Source of the DNA: Nannochloropsis oceanica
Lineage: Eukaryota > Sar > Eustigmatophyceae > Eustigmatales > Monodopsidaceae
Length of the DNA stretch: 64,000 nt
NCBI GenBank assembly: GCA_004519485.1
Contig: CP038124.1
Coordinates: forward strand, 62,001 to 126,000
Direction: 5' to 3'
In this document: positions 1-11,764 of the stretch, in pieces
How positions within the stretch are numbered: position 1 is the first letter of the stretch
How the letters are laid out: each line of letters opens with the position of its first letter
The notes under the pieces: generated by a model
Told to the model about the DNA's origin: nothing
The model's database searches: none
What the model saw: the letters and a program-made list of their open reading frames with translations, nothing else
Translations under genes and position numbers: made by a program

Positions 1-578
1 CTCTCCCTCCTTCTTCTCTTTTCCTTCTTTTTCTTCTTACTGCTGATGCAGCTGTTTGAAGCCTGTCTATCGGGCAACCCACCACACCACTCCATTGGGT
101 GTCCAATCGGCCAAATTACCTGTACGACACACTCACACATGCCAACATGTCAATCGAAAGAAATGGAGTGATCTTACAATATTAGTACGGCTTCTTTCAC
201 AAGTAATACCTTCTCTTCTTCAGAAAGATGGATAATGTAGGAAATCGGGGTCAGAAGATTAAACTCCATGACTGGTCTCTTCGGGAGGGTCCAGGGAATA
301 TAAGCACACAAAACAAGAAGTGCTCAACCAAGGAAAGACACACATTCAGAACACTAGAAAGCAGACGAGAACATTATCGTAGTCTTCATGGCCATGGAAC
401 ATTGTCATTGGTCGGATCGTGGGTGTGAAATATTTCCTGCTCCACTCTTTATCCACAATTAATGCCGTCATTTTTCAATAATTTTGAACCACTTAAAGTT
501 TGCAATGGTATATTGATATGATGAATATAGTGCCATGTCCATCTCTCCATATCTAGACAAACTTACTTTCGGCGTCGG
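1..578. other. Intergenic, no gene seen
   Basis: This stretch lies beyond the 3' end of the metallopeptidase gene. It opens with a pyrimidine-rich run, and I see only short open frames without protein-like composition. No RNA gene or repeat is recognised. Confidence 0.4.
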
Positions 579-2707
579 TCAGGTCATGATGATGGTCTTG
601 CCTAAGTTCGCCAAGGCATCCAATACGGCTTGTCTCTCCTCTTCTGACAGCCCTGTAAGCTGGTAGTCGTATATGGTCTGACCCGCCTGTGCCATTGTGA
701 GAATGACTTCACCGCCATTTACAGGATATAACATCTCCGAAATTGGCGCGTTATCCGACTGAGCTTGTGGGCTCGATGAAATGCCTGCCGTGCATGCGAA
801 CGTATCAGCCTCGGCGTAGTTTACCGAGCCCCAAATATCTGCCATTGCTCCGATGGTAAAGCGAGAGAGCAGGCTCGATTCAAGACTGGCTGCAGTCTGT
901 TGCGTGAGTCGTGAGGGGTAATCAATTAGGTCGAAAACAAGAGGCAATGAGGAGCACAAGTCGTACCGTTGGTGTCATGAGTTCCGTCTTATAAAAGGCC
1001 TCTGCCCAATGTCCACAATCGGAGCCGGGACGACCGGTGCTTGTCTCGATGGTTAGGTCGGGAAAAAGAGTCGTACAGGTCTCAATCATGGCATATTGAG
1101 CGAGACCATTTGCACAGGTGTAGGTGACGGGCGCGGGGGTGTTCTCGTCGCATTCTTTCGAAAGGCAGCCTTTAGATCTCCAGGTCTGTCATGTTGGGTG
1201 AATGGTATTAAAAGATGATAATGACAATTTAGGGCACTAAAATAAATGGGAGGGAACGGATAGTGGGCTTTCCTTATTTTCTCTTATCGTGCGTCAAATG
1301 ACCTGCAGTAATTCGAACGGAGGCCACCTCCCGACCTAGGTAAATTACACCATAACACACATAAGCACCAGTGTTCAAGAGCGTTATCGCGGCTCCAGTC
1401 TCTGCTTTGCCCTTTTCCCCCGCACTTACAGTGCCGAAGCCTAGGACATGTGCCATTTCATGTAAAATTACATCTTCCGTTATATCACCATCATTGAAAT
1501 AATCAATGCTAAATCGCATCGTCCCTGCTATAGGTTGAGCATTATCTCCTCGAAGGTATGTCGGTCCGGCCGACCCCAGCACCAATGGAGGCAACGTTGT
1601 GAGCGCGTAAAAGATGATAATATCGTCAACAGGCCCGGAATAAGAAAATGATGGAAACCTCCCAGCCGTGAGGTCCACGCTGGCACCTAAGTTGATGTCT
1701 TCTGCTTCAGCAGTGATGATTCTCTGCCAGCGGGCCTGCGCAGACTGAATGGGTCAATGCATAGAAAGGAATAGGATAAGTATGTAGGTCGGTTGGTATC
1801 ATCCAGGTGTCCGTCATTGACATAATATTTAATAAAAGGTCTGACTTACTGACATAAAAGCGTCTAATCCGGTTTGAGCTGGGTTTACATTAATCAACGT
1901 AATATTAAATGTCTGTGTTATATGTGAGGTGGTCATAGACATTTTTCAGTTAAGAGCCATTAGCTTGAATTATCTTGTTAAACTCACTGAGGCGGGTGCA
2001 GAGGAGGGCAGTGTAGAGGGGGACAGCGATGGAATAGAGGAGGGCAGCGTAGATGGCGACAGGGAGGGAGCAGAGGTAGGCAGCGAGCTGGGTGAAAGTG
2101 AGGGAGATTGGGTTGGTGCTGGTGCGGGCGCGGGGCCATGCGACTGCGCCGTCTTGCAGAGGTACTTGCTAGCCCTGATCCCATCCTTCTCAGTGCATTT
2201 TGAACTAGTAGTAGAAAGATTGGGAAAACCATCTATTGCGAAGATAGCGGTCAGAGGCGTCGAGATAATGGTGTTGAACACCTGACGGCGGAAGACACCC
2301 GAAACCCTGTAATAGGAAGATGCGCTGCTGGTCGTGTTGTGGTTCTTCTGCGCCTTAATCGTAGCATCTTTGGGTACCCTCTTGGTCCTCTTGAGCGACA
2401 AATGGATACCTCTTGCTTTACAAATGATTCCCTTATCGTTTTTGAGCAATGTACAATCAGCGGGGTTGAAAACCACGTCATTCAGGGAGACATCGTTCGA
2501 GTTTTGAAGGGCAGCAGTCATGCCAACTTCACCAATGGCCGGGACATAATTCTTGTCAGGGTCACTAAGGTAGCCCTTGAGACTCCATCGGTCGTTGTTT
2601 GCCCTAGCCACATCGACAGCCTTGATGGAGGTGAGGGTCAACGTCGGTTGAGCCGCAGTGAGGGCAAGGGTGATGCCGAGGACAAGCAGAGAAAGAGCGC
2701 GACGCAT
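579..2707 (-). CDS. Secreted leishmanolysin-like (M8-type) zinc metallopeptidase
   Basis: Five exons are read at 2707-1988, 1912-1850, 1744-1430, 1185-967 and 896-579; all phases close at 0 and give about 544 residues. Residues 1-19 form a signal peptide (Leu/Ala-rich, ending TAAQ). A novel N-terminal region is followed by a Pro/Ser stalk of repeated SLSPS units (about residues 195-240). The catalytic part carries an A-x-x-RWxxII segment, the zinc motif HEMAHVLGFGT (residues 356-366), a third ligand in CGHW (about H425) and a Met in ELMT (about M436). This order is that of leishmanolysin-like peptidases found in bacteria and stramenopiles. All catalytic residues are present, so it should be active outside the cell or on its surface. 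The natural substrate is unknown. Introns here are AT-richer than in the rest of the window and lack long GGGA tracts. Confidence 0.85.
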
Positions 2708-2949
2708 GATTTCTCAAGGAGAAAGCTTGTTTGCTGGAATAGTGCGTGGTGGAGTGCATTGACTGAGAGTGAGTATAGTCAGTTGTCCATAGATCTGGAC
2801 ACGTATTGGAGACATGTGCAGCTTTCAGTGTCTACCGAGTCTCAGTACAATAAAGAACTAGGTAATCAAATGCACAAGTGGTGTAAGGCGCTCTTTTCCT
2901 CGGTCTTTGCGCAATTTATCTTATTGGTGTGATATTCAGTCGTGGACAC

Positions 2950-4250
2950 AAGGCGATTTTTATGACCGGGTTGTAAAAGACAAGGCGGGTTGTAGGAGTT
3001 AGCAGGAGGCGGACAGGTGCAATCGCTCTATGGGCCTCGAACGCCACGCACCTCCGCCGCCACACGCTTGGTAAGCACCCCTTGCGCCATACACGTACAT
3101 ACACGGCCACAAGGCCTCACTTGAAGGGGGGTTATCGTGGTATAAAAGGAAAGAGATACCGTTCCCGTCACACAAAGTGTTTCACTACAGAAGGGGAGAA
3201 GACACGCCCACTGCTGACCAGATATACGTGTGTCGCATCATTCGCAGAGGCCGCCTGACCTTGGATGTCCGTCCGACAAAGCCCACTACAAATACAATGC
3301 ACAGAGAAAAATGACATAAACAAGGCGCTACACCAAGTGGAAGAAACAAACAACACTCACAAAACAATCAGTCGAGGACGATCGGTGGGGTTGTATTTTT
3401 GTATTTTTGGTTTTTGTTTTTTTACCAAAAAACCAAAATTTGGTTTTTGGTTTATGGTTTATTTTCCCAAATGCGTTTTGGGATGCGGATGTTATAAAAT
3501 GGGGTTATAACATTACGGTGGGCCCTCGTTGAGCTTCCCTTGAGGCGCATCCGTATGTCCCAGCCCACCTACCGGTGCCGGGTCCGAATGCACAAGCACA
3601 CAACACACGATCTAGAGTTGCCCAAAGCCAACATGGTAGTTCTCGCTCCTCGTCCTCCAATGCCCACGTATTCTCCAATGAATGTCTAAAGAGAGAGAAA
3701 ACAGTAGTGTCTCCTCTTTCCTCGACGGAAGCTCGGTGAACGGCCCATAAGTGACGTCAACAACTCACTTCCTACACCCGCCCCCCAAACCGCATTTTGG
3801 GGGAAAAAACGAACAGAAAACCATAAGAGCTGCAGCCCATCCGCTCCATCGTCCTCGATGGCTTGTTTGTTTCGTGTGTTTGTTTGTTTCTTCTCCACCC
3901 TCTCCTTGTGTGTGTAATTTCTCTTTGTCTATTGTGTTTGTGGTGAGCATACATGTCGGACGGACATCCAAGATTTGGCGACCCGTGTGAGAGATACGAG
4001 ACATGTTTCTCTGGTCGGCAGCGGCGCGTCCGGGTCTTCCCCCTTCTCCTCTACCATTGTGTTTGTGTGACGGGAACGATCTTTCTTTCCCCTTGTATCA
4101 CGATGGCCCCCCTCTGGAAAAGGCCCTGCGGCCATGTATGTGTGATGACGCTGAGAGGTGCTACCTCACGTGCAGCGTCTGAGGCCCATGTGGCGATTGC
4201 CGCCCGTCGCTTACAACCCCCTGTTTGTTCTACAACCCGCACCCAAGAAT
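2950..4250. repeat. Large imperfect inverted repeat (foldback-like element)
   Basis: The reverse complement of about 2950-3490 aligns by eye along about 3775-4250. Shared blocks include GTCGGACGGACATCCAAG, GTGACGGGAACG, a TTTGGGAAAA/TTTTGGGGGAAAA block at the inner ends, and GAGGCCCAT-GCGATTG near the outer ends. I estimate 70-80% identity. The spacer of about 285 bp has no recognisable coding frame, and a small A/T palindrome lies near 3430-3460. No transposase is seen. It may be a foldback or MITE-like element, or an old inverted duplication. Precise ends and target-site duplications could not be set by eye. Confidence 0.7.
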
Positions 4251-4267
4251 CGTATGCCTGCGACTCC

Positions 4268-4460
<193 letters not shown>

Positions 4461-6199
4461 GTTCTTGTACTTGTAAATGTAGCTAGCTGCCTCCTCTTTC
4501 AAAGGAACGAGACGATAAGAAAAAAAAACTTCTTCTGCTTTAGATACACTAAGTGTCTGTCATCTAATTACAAACTATCATCAGTTTTGTGGTACAATCT
4601 CACTTTGGTGGGTGGGAGGTCAAAAGCTTTGATCTCTCCTGCGGTATTGCGTCGATGTTATCGCTGGATTAACATAGATTGCAGATTATTCTCTTCCGTC
4701 ATTAATACGTGCCATCCTTATCTTTTTCTTTTTTTCTACATTCTATCTCTTCATTCTTCTCCTCCTTCCTCTGCCCCGCAGTCGTCGAAAGCAAGTAGGA
4801 GAAACAATGGAAGAGATCGAGTCGGCTAATTCTTCTCCCCGGCACACTGAAAGATCAGCCGTTGATAAGAGGAGCGCCTTCGGGATTACAGGAAGAATTT
4901 AAAAGGAAATACGAAGGGAAAGAGGAAATACGCGAAGAAGCACAAGAGCATTCATCTAAGTAACTGCCCGACTGACAGGCCCCGGTGCACAACGCCTCAT
5001 ACGCGCTTACAGACAATAAGGACCCCGAACCTTCCTCTATTCCGTATGATGCTTGAAGCTTCCTTCATTCTTCGTTTCTTTTTCTCTTTCTCTCTGTCAA
5101 GGATTTCGTTTGTGGATAAGCTGGATATGCGCATGAGGGTGAGAATGCCGTCCCACCCTCCATTGTGTTTTGTTATCTCTTTCTGGTCGTTTTGGAACCC
5201 ATTCAATTTGTTTCTTCCTTTGATCTCCACAGACACCAAGACCAGATACAGGCGCGCACACTTACACACAGACTTCTACCGTTTAAGAGGTCTTCTTCTT
5301 CTCCCGCTCTGTCTTTAGTTTCGATCGGCACCTTTCAACAGTGTGCTGTAAGATTCTATTTCCGGTTTGGCGGCCTGCCTCTTCGTCGGTGCACAGAGGC
5401 TCGTGTCATCTTAACATGTCTGACACACGCACACTTACACCTGCTTTGCCCGGTTGCTCGCTATTCCCCCCTTTCTTTTGTTGGTTGTTGTTCGCGGCTA
5501 TTTCATTTCGATTCCCTTTTCATTATGTGTGCGTGTTTGTTTCTGGTGTGTCTTCTCTCACAAGACACATACACACACAACCCCACACCGACATCCTTAC
5601 AAGATCGCTGCACACACACTCAAAAACAGACAGACATAGACACAGGCACAGAACACACATACATGCCCCCCTCTCCGGTTTCATACACTCACACGCAGTT
5701 GAAATCATCTTGTAAGTGGTACGGTGCCGTGGCACCCAGAGAGCTCTGCCATCGCGTCGATTCCGCCGTTGTACGCAGCAGACACACACACACAGACTCG
5801 TGAATACATATACAGACGGACGTGTGCATGGCTCCTCTCGCTCGTCCTTTCGAGGCGCGCTGCGGTCATTTACACGTGCATCGACCTCTCCATTCAGGCA
5901 CAAACATCTACAAGCCTATGTATGGGACGTTTGCGCCCTCTCTCTCTCTCACACACACACACATATATAGATGTACATACACCACACGTTCACATCCCTG
6001 GCATTCGTTCCTTTTCTCTGTGTCTTTGACTGTCGCTATCGTCCCTTTCCTTATCTTCCAGCAGCGTAATATTCTTTTTTTTTTTCTTCCTCTTCTTCTT
6101 TTTCTTCTTCTTCTTCTTCTTCTTCATCCTCTTCTCTTTTCTCTTCTGCTTCTCTCCTCAGCGCTTCCGTCGTCTCATGTTTTATTTTCTTAGCAGTGT
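4461..6199. other. Gene-poor low-complexity DNA
   Basis: The region is rich in CA/CACA tracts and TTC runs (6075-6130), with many short spurious frames. No splice-consistent coding exon or RNA gene is recognised. It ends at the MAF1 stop codon. Confidence 0.4.
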
Positions 6200-9054
6200 T
6201 TAGATGTCCTCAACCCAGTACTGCTCGTCGTCGCTATCCCTCACCATAGCCACATCCTCGCCCATGTCCGTATCGTCCCCCCCCTCCTCCATCGAGGCCT
6301 GGTATTTGCTGCAGTGGGAGGGAGGGATCGAGGAAGGGAAGGAGGGAGAGAGTGTGAGAGAGGGAGGGAGTTGATCTCATCCTTGTCAGAGTCGGACCCT
6401 CCTTCCTCCTTCGCGATCTATCGTTTCACTTGATCCAAGTTCGCTATGAGAGTTCTTGCCCTCCCTTCTTCCCTCCCTCCCTCTCTTTCGCACCTCTTGA
6501 CAATACAGCTAAAGAAGACGATCCTCTTCATGCGTCGATTGACAAAGAAATAGTTGAAGGACCACCTGCGAAGGTAGTGAGGGAGGGGTAAAGGGCGGGA
6601 GGGAGGGAGGGAAGGAAGGGGAGTGTCAGTTATCCAGTCGTCGGAGGGAAGCAAGGGAAGAAGGGAGGGAAGGAGGAAGGGATGACGGGTGTACAGTAGA
6701 GAAAATCTCCGTGCTAAACGTTGACTCTCCCATCGAACAAACAAGAAAAGGAGGAAGGGAGGGAGGGAGGGCGGGAGGGAGGGCGAGAGGGAGGGAGGGC
6801 GGGAGGGCTGGAGGGAGGGGAGGGTACACACAAGTTGTAGGAGAAAGGATCGCCCTCCATATCAGGGAGGTAGGAGTAGATCTCGCAGTCCTTGAGCGTC
6901 ACGCCAAGAGCCTCGTCGATGGCAGCCCACATTTCCTGAGGGAAGGAGGGAGGGAGGGAGGGAGGGAGGGGGGAGTTTGAACGTCCTGCTTCGAGCTTCA
7001 TCGATGGCGGGGGAGGGAAGGAGGGAGGGAAGGGGGGGGGGAGGGAGGGAAGGAGAGATACCCTTCTGAACTTACACAACGCCGTTCCATCTTTCCTCCC
7101 TCCCTCCCTCCCTCCCTCCCTCCCTCCCTCCCTCCCTACCTCGAGGAACGTAGGCGGCACGGCATCCCCCAGCTCCGTCAAGTGGCGGTTGACATCGCTC
7201 ATGACCTAGGAAGGGAGGGAGGGAGGGAGGGAGGGAGGGAGGGAGGGAGGGAGGGAAGGAGGGAGGAAGGGCGGCGATCGGTAAGTACACGCTAAAGAAG
7301 AAGCTTCATCCCAAACGCCATTCCCTTCTCGACACATACCTCCTGCTTCCCATCCTCCTTCACTCCCTCCCTCCCTCCCTCCCCCCTTCTCGACACACAC
7401 CTCTTCCTACCCTCCCTCTCTCCCTCTTTCCCTCCCTCGTTCAAGAAACGCACCAGTCGTAGATCTGGCTCCTTCAAGAATTGCTCAGACCGCACGCCGC
7501 TAGGAGGAAGGGAGGGAGGGAGGGAGGGAGGGAGGTAGGGAGGAAGGGGGGTGAGGTTGATTGATACGGGAAAGAAAAGAGAGAGTGGAAGAGAAGAAGG
7601 AAGGGAGGGAAGGAGGTAGGGAGGGAGAGAGGGAGTGAGTGACGGAGGGAGGGGGGGGAATGAGGCCAAAAGAGGGTGTTGGGAACATTGATGGGAGGGA
7701 GAAAAGGAAGAAAGAAAGAAGGGAGGGAGGGAGGGAGGGAGGAAGGGAGAAAGGAGGGAGGGAGGGAGAGAGGGAGGGTACCTGAAGTCGTAGTCTGGAA
7801 AGGCGGCGTTGAGGGTCGAGATGAGGTAGACCAAGAGCTGGAGGGAGGGAGGGAGGGAGGGAGGGGGGGGGAGGGAGGGAGGGAGGGAGGGAGGGAGGGA
7901 GGAAGGGAGGGAGGGAAGCAATGCGAGACAGGGTTAGGATTGATTCGTTTCACTTACACCTCCAATTGCATCCATTACTTCCCTCCCTCCCTCCCTCCCT
8001 CCCCCCCTCCCTCCCTCCCTCCCCACCTTGCGCGTCGCGGAATCGGACAGGTCACCAAGGGGGGAGGAGGCCGAGGTGCCGGCGGAGGAAGAGGAGAGGA
8101 AGAGGGAGGAAGCCCCTCCAGCAGCGGACGAAAAACCGGTGGGCATGGAACCCGCGCTGGGAATGGAGGGAGGGAGGGAGGGAGGGAAGGGGGGAGGGAG
8201 GGAGGGAGGGAGGATGGATGTGAGCTATGGCTAGGACGGAAAAAAGTGGGGAAAGGCAGGGAGGGAAGGAGGGAGGGAGGAAAGGGGGGAGGGAGGGAGG
8301 GAGGGAGGGAAGGGGGGGACGTACCGAAAGCCGGAGCCCGATGGGGGTATTCTGGAAATGGAGGAAGTGAAGGAGGAAGGGAGGGAAGGAGGGACAGAGG
8401 ATTGACATAAGCCAGCATTGATGCTGTTGCTGTTGCTGCAGCTGCTGCTGTTGCTGCTTTGGAGGTGGTGAGTGGTAGGGAGGGAGCCAGCGAGGCCGCC
8501 TCCGGTGGCACCCAGAGCACCGTTACTACCTGTGGTGAGGGAGGGGGGGGAGGGAGGGAGGGAGGGAGGGAGGGAGGGAGGGAGGGAGGGAGGGAGGGAG
8601 GGAGGGAGGGAGGGAGGGAGGGAGGGAGGGAGGGAGGGTGGGAGAATAGACAGAGGTGAGAATAGGCTCCGTGACGTTTGCGCCTCCCTCCATGCCTTCC
8701 TCTTTCCCTCCCACCTTCCCTCCCTACCTCCCAGGTCGCTTTCTAATTCTTTTTTTATCCTCTTGTCGTCCGAGAGGGGCTTGCCTGCGAGGAGGAGGGA
8801 GGAATGAAGGAAGGAAGGGAGGGAGGAAGGATGGAAGGAAGGGAGGAGGGAGATGAGAAAGGGCTTTCAAAAGAGGCGCTCTTTTCTCAAACGGAGGGAA
8901 GGAGGGAGGAAGGGAGGGAGGAAGGGATGGAGGAGGGGAAGGAGGACTTACAGGAGTAAGCTTCTATCCTTCCCATTAACACTTTGTCACCCACGTGCTT
9001 GTTGGCCAAGGCGGCACTGAGTAGTCCCAGGCGCTCAAAGTCCAAAAATTTCAT
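6200..9054 (-). CDS. MAF1: MAF1, repressor of RNA polymerase III
   Basis: MAF1 shuts down Pol III transcription (tRNA, 5S rRNA) under stress by binding Pol III/TFIIIB in the nucleus. The family signature is clear: start MKFLDFERLG, GRIEAYSCK, LISTLNAAFPDYDF, EQFLKEPDL, a CEIYSYLPDMEGDPF block and WSFNYFFVNRRMKRIVFF, ending in an acidic tail (EDI stop). Exons with good splice sites: 9054-8952, 8784-8728, about 8530-8410, 8156-8027, 7837-7782, 7499-7454, 7205-7140, 6935-6832, 6565-6494, 6308-6200. The Ser/Asn-rich linker exon (about 8530-8410) and a possible 27-nt exon near 8332-8358 could not be joined in a single phase, so that part is provisional. Introns are dominated by GGGA/TCCC tracts. 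Transcribed divergently from FCF1. Confidence 0.93.
8527..8640. repeat. Long GGGA tetranucleotide tract in a MAF1 intron
   Basis: An almost pure (GGGA)n run of about 110 bp. On the coding (minus) strand it reads (TCCC)n and lies between the second and third MAF1 exons. Confidence 0.95.
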
Positions 9055-10193
9055 GCTTCCGTTTCCTCGATGATTGATGAGGTGGAGGGATGAGCAGGGG
9101 CGGGAAGAGGGAAGGGCAGGACAGGGCGGCGAAGGTGGCAAGGTCTTGACCGTGACCTAAGTACTCAATTATTGCTGTGTCGAGGGAGGGAGTGTGAGGG
9201 AGGAAGGGGTCAGCATGGGGAGAGGGAAGGGAGGGAGATTCCCCCCCCTGGGGATTGAGTATATGTCGGGCTCGCGCCGCTCATGGGCATGGCGTGGCTG
9301 CAGTTATTAATGTCGAGGGCATGGGGTGGCTTTTTCCCGTCTCTTTCCCTCTATGGGTGTGGCATGAATGTGGCAAGCAAGCAATGTAGGTCGTGACGGT
9401 TTCCCAAAGGGCCATATGGAGTTGCATGTGCAAGCTGAGTGCACCCCTTCGTTAGGTGATGACCCGAATTACCACGATTCGCTTGCTGCTCTGCTGCTGC
9501 TGCAAATGCTGCTCATTATGGTGGTGATGACACTGATGAGGATGAGAGTCGTGGCAAAGCTGCCACAGGGTGAGTGGCACGGCAGGAACGCAGGCAGGAC
9601 CCCAGTAAGCGGGGATTCAAGCAGAAGGGAATGTGTCACGCATGTGCAGGTGCTGCTTCTCGGTTGCTGTGTTCGTGTTTTGACTTGCCAGGGGCGGAGG
9701 AGAGGGAGTGGAAAGTCAAGCCTCCCACCCAAGGCAACTTTACAGCCAGAGACGCACTCATGCCACATACATACACGTGGAATGTCTCAAGTGCCATCAA
9801 GCCGTCAAGTCTAGACTAGGAATAAACTCATCGAGAGCGCGAGCGAGCGAGCAGGAGCAAGATCAGACTTGGAGATCCAAAAAAGTCCTAGAAAGTATGA
9901 CCAGAGAGGCGTATTCCAATGTGCCACCTGCCCATGTCTTAGCCTCCTCTCCGCCTCGCTTCGTTCGTACAGCAAGCATACTAGGATAGTGATCATTGCC
10001 GTACAAACACAGGAGTTGTTGCACACCCGTGCGCATGACTGGGCCTTCACACACTGTTACCCTGGAGGATATCGTAGCAACTGCCCGTGTCGACAACACC
10101 GCGCAAGCAACTAATGGACAACCCTCACCCTGCCTCCCCGTCTCCCTCCACAGCACACGACTACCACCACCACCACCACCATTACGATACGCC
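9055..10193. promoter_or_regulatory. Shared upstream region of MAF1 and FCF1
   Basis: These 1.14 kb separate two divergent genes of RNA metabolism and must hold both promoters. I see G-rich tracts near the MAF1 side, CTG/CTC runs near 9485-9515 and CAC repeats just before the FCF1 start. No defined promoter element can be named, and the open frames here look non-coding. Confidence 0.4.
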
Positions 10194-11764
10194 ATGGGCA
10201 AGGCCAAGAAAACACGCAAGTACGCCGTAATGAAGAAGCAGATCTCACCCAAAGACCCCCGGCTGTACGTACCAAGGAGGGAGGGGAGGAGGGGAAGAGA
10301 GAGGGGTGGGGAGGTCAAGTCCTGGGTTCATACCTCTTCTTCGTCAATCAATCAATCAGTCGATCAGATCCCTTGTGTACGTTAATAGTCTAGGATCATT
10401 TGGATAGATGTTAAATTTGAGGACTGCGACAAAAGGAAGCAGAGCATGATCCAATTGTGGCTCTTCTTGTCGTTTAACAGCCTCCCCCTCCCGTCCCCCT
10501 CCCCCACTATCCTCTCCTCGCCTCCTCAGCAAGGACAACATCGAGAAGGCCAAGAAGCGGGCCGAGGCGGTCGCAAAATCACTTACGCGTGAAGTGTAAG
10601 TACCACCGATCGAAGGATAGAGGGATGGTAGGAGATACGCTGCGTAGAGTCAGATACTCATCTCCCTCCCTCCCTCCCTTTCCCCCCTCTTCCTCAGCGA
10701 GGCCGTCCCAACGGGCATGTTTTTTCAGTACAACACTTCTCTCGGCCCCCCTTTCCGTGTCTTGGTTGATACCAATTTCATAAATTTCTCGATTAAGAAC
10801 AAGCTCGAAGTATACAAAGCCATGATGGACTGCCTTCTCGCCAAGTGCATTCCCTGTAAGTGCCCTCCCTCCCTCCCTCTCTCCCTCCCTTCCTCTCTGC
10901 CTCCTTCCCTCGTTCCCTCCTCCTCAAGGTTGTTCACGCGCGTCGTGATGAGCTTGTGAACCTACCCCTCATCCTGTCTATTTCTCTATACTCCACATCA
11001 CTCATCCCTTCCCTCCCTGACATCCACACTATACTTATCTTTTCCTCTTTCCCTCCCTCCCCCCCCTTCTCTCTAAGGTATTTCGGACTGTGTCATGGCC
11101 GAACTGGAGAAGTTGGGATCCAAATACACCCTGGCCTTGAGGTAGGGAGGGATGAAGGGAAGGCAGGAGGGAGGGAGGGGGAGAGGACGGAGAAAACCTC
11201 ACTCATTCCTGATCCCTCCAACATTGACCGACACACTTCTCCATTCCTCCTTCCCGTCCCCCTCCTCCCTTCCTCCCTCCTTCCTTAAGACTTGCCAAAG
11301 ACCCTCGTTTCGAGCGTCTTCCATGCTCCCATTCAGGGACGTACGCCGATGACTGCATCGTGGAGAGAGTGACGCAGGTACGGTTCCTCCCTCCCTCCCT
11401 CCCTCCCTCCCTCCCTCCGTTCCTACTTTTCGCCTCAACCTATCTCCTTTCCTAAAGCTTGTGGGCATGCGGGGAAGCGTCCAAAAAGTAACGAGAAGAA
11501 AATCTTATCCCAAATCCTCTCTCCCTCCCTTCCTCCCTCCCTCCCTCCACATTCTCATACCTCTCTCCCTCTCTCTCTCCCTTCCTCCCTTCCTCCTTCC
11601 CCCTCCCTGCCTCCCTGCAGCACCGTTGCTTCATCGTCGCGACCTGTGACAAGGACCTCAAGCGACGCCTGCGGAAGATACCTGGAGTTCCCATCATGTA
11701 CGTAGCGAATCGCAAGTACAGCATTGAGCGGATGCCTGAAGCGTTTGGCGCCCCCCGATTGTAG
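10194..11764 (+). CDS. FCF1: FCF1 (Utp24), PIN-domain endonuclease of the SSU processome
   Basis: FCF1 cleaves pre-rRNA at sites A1/A2 during 18S rRNA maturation in the nucleolus. Exons 10194-10264, 10530-10595, 10698-10855, 11078-11141, 11290-11377 and 11621-11764 join in perfect phase to 196 residues, the usual family length. The N-terminus [15 protein letters not shown] is the FCF1 hallmark. The PIN domain follows, with acidic residues in VLVDTNF, a [11 protein letters not shown] block and [10 protein letters not shown], then the [18 protein letters not shown] block and a C-terminus near [13 protein letters not shown]. An AATAAA lies at 11946, a plausible polyadenylation signal. Introns follow the window's GTAAG...CCCTCC...AG pattern. 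Confidence 0.96.

Noticed and set aside
7072-8640. CRISPR-like regular repeats
   Set aside because: The regularity is a simple tetranucleotide repeat without unique spacers, in a eukaryotic genome.
6711-8807. Many long open frames reading REGG or LPPS repeats on both strands
   Set aside because: They are translations of intronic GGGA/TCCC tracts and lack any non-repeat conserved sequence; the MAF1 exons explain the coding signal.
9368-9814. Possible gene between MAF1 and FCF1
   Set aside because: The frame has no recognisable domain, no splice-consistent neighbours, and lies in the shared upstream region.
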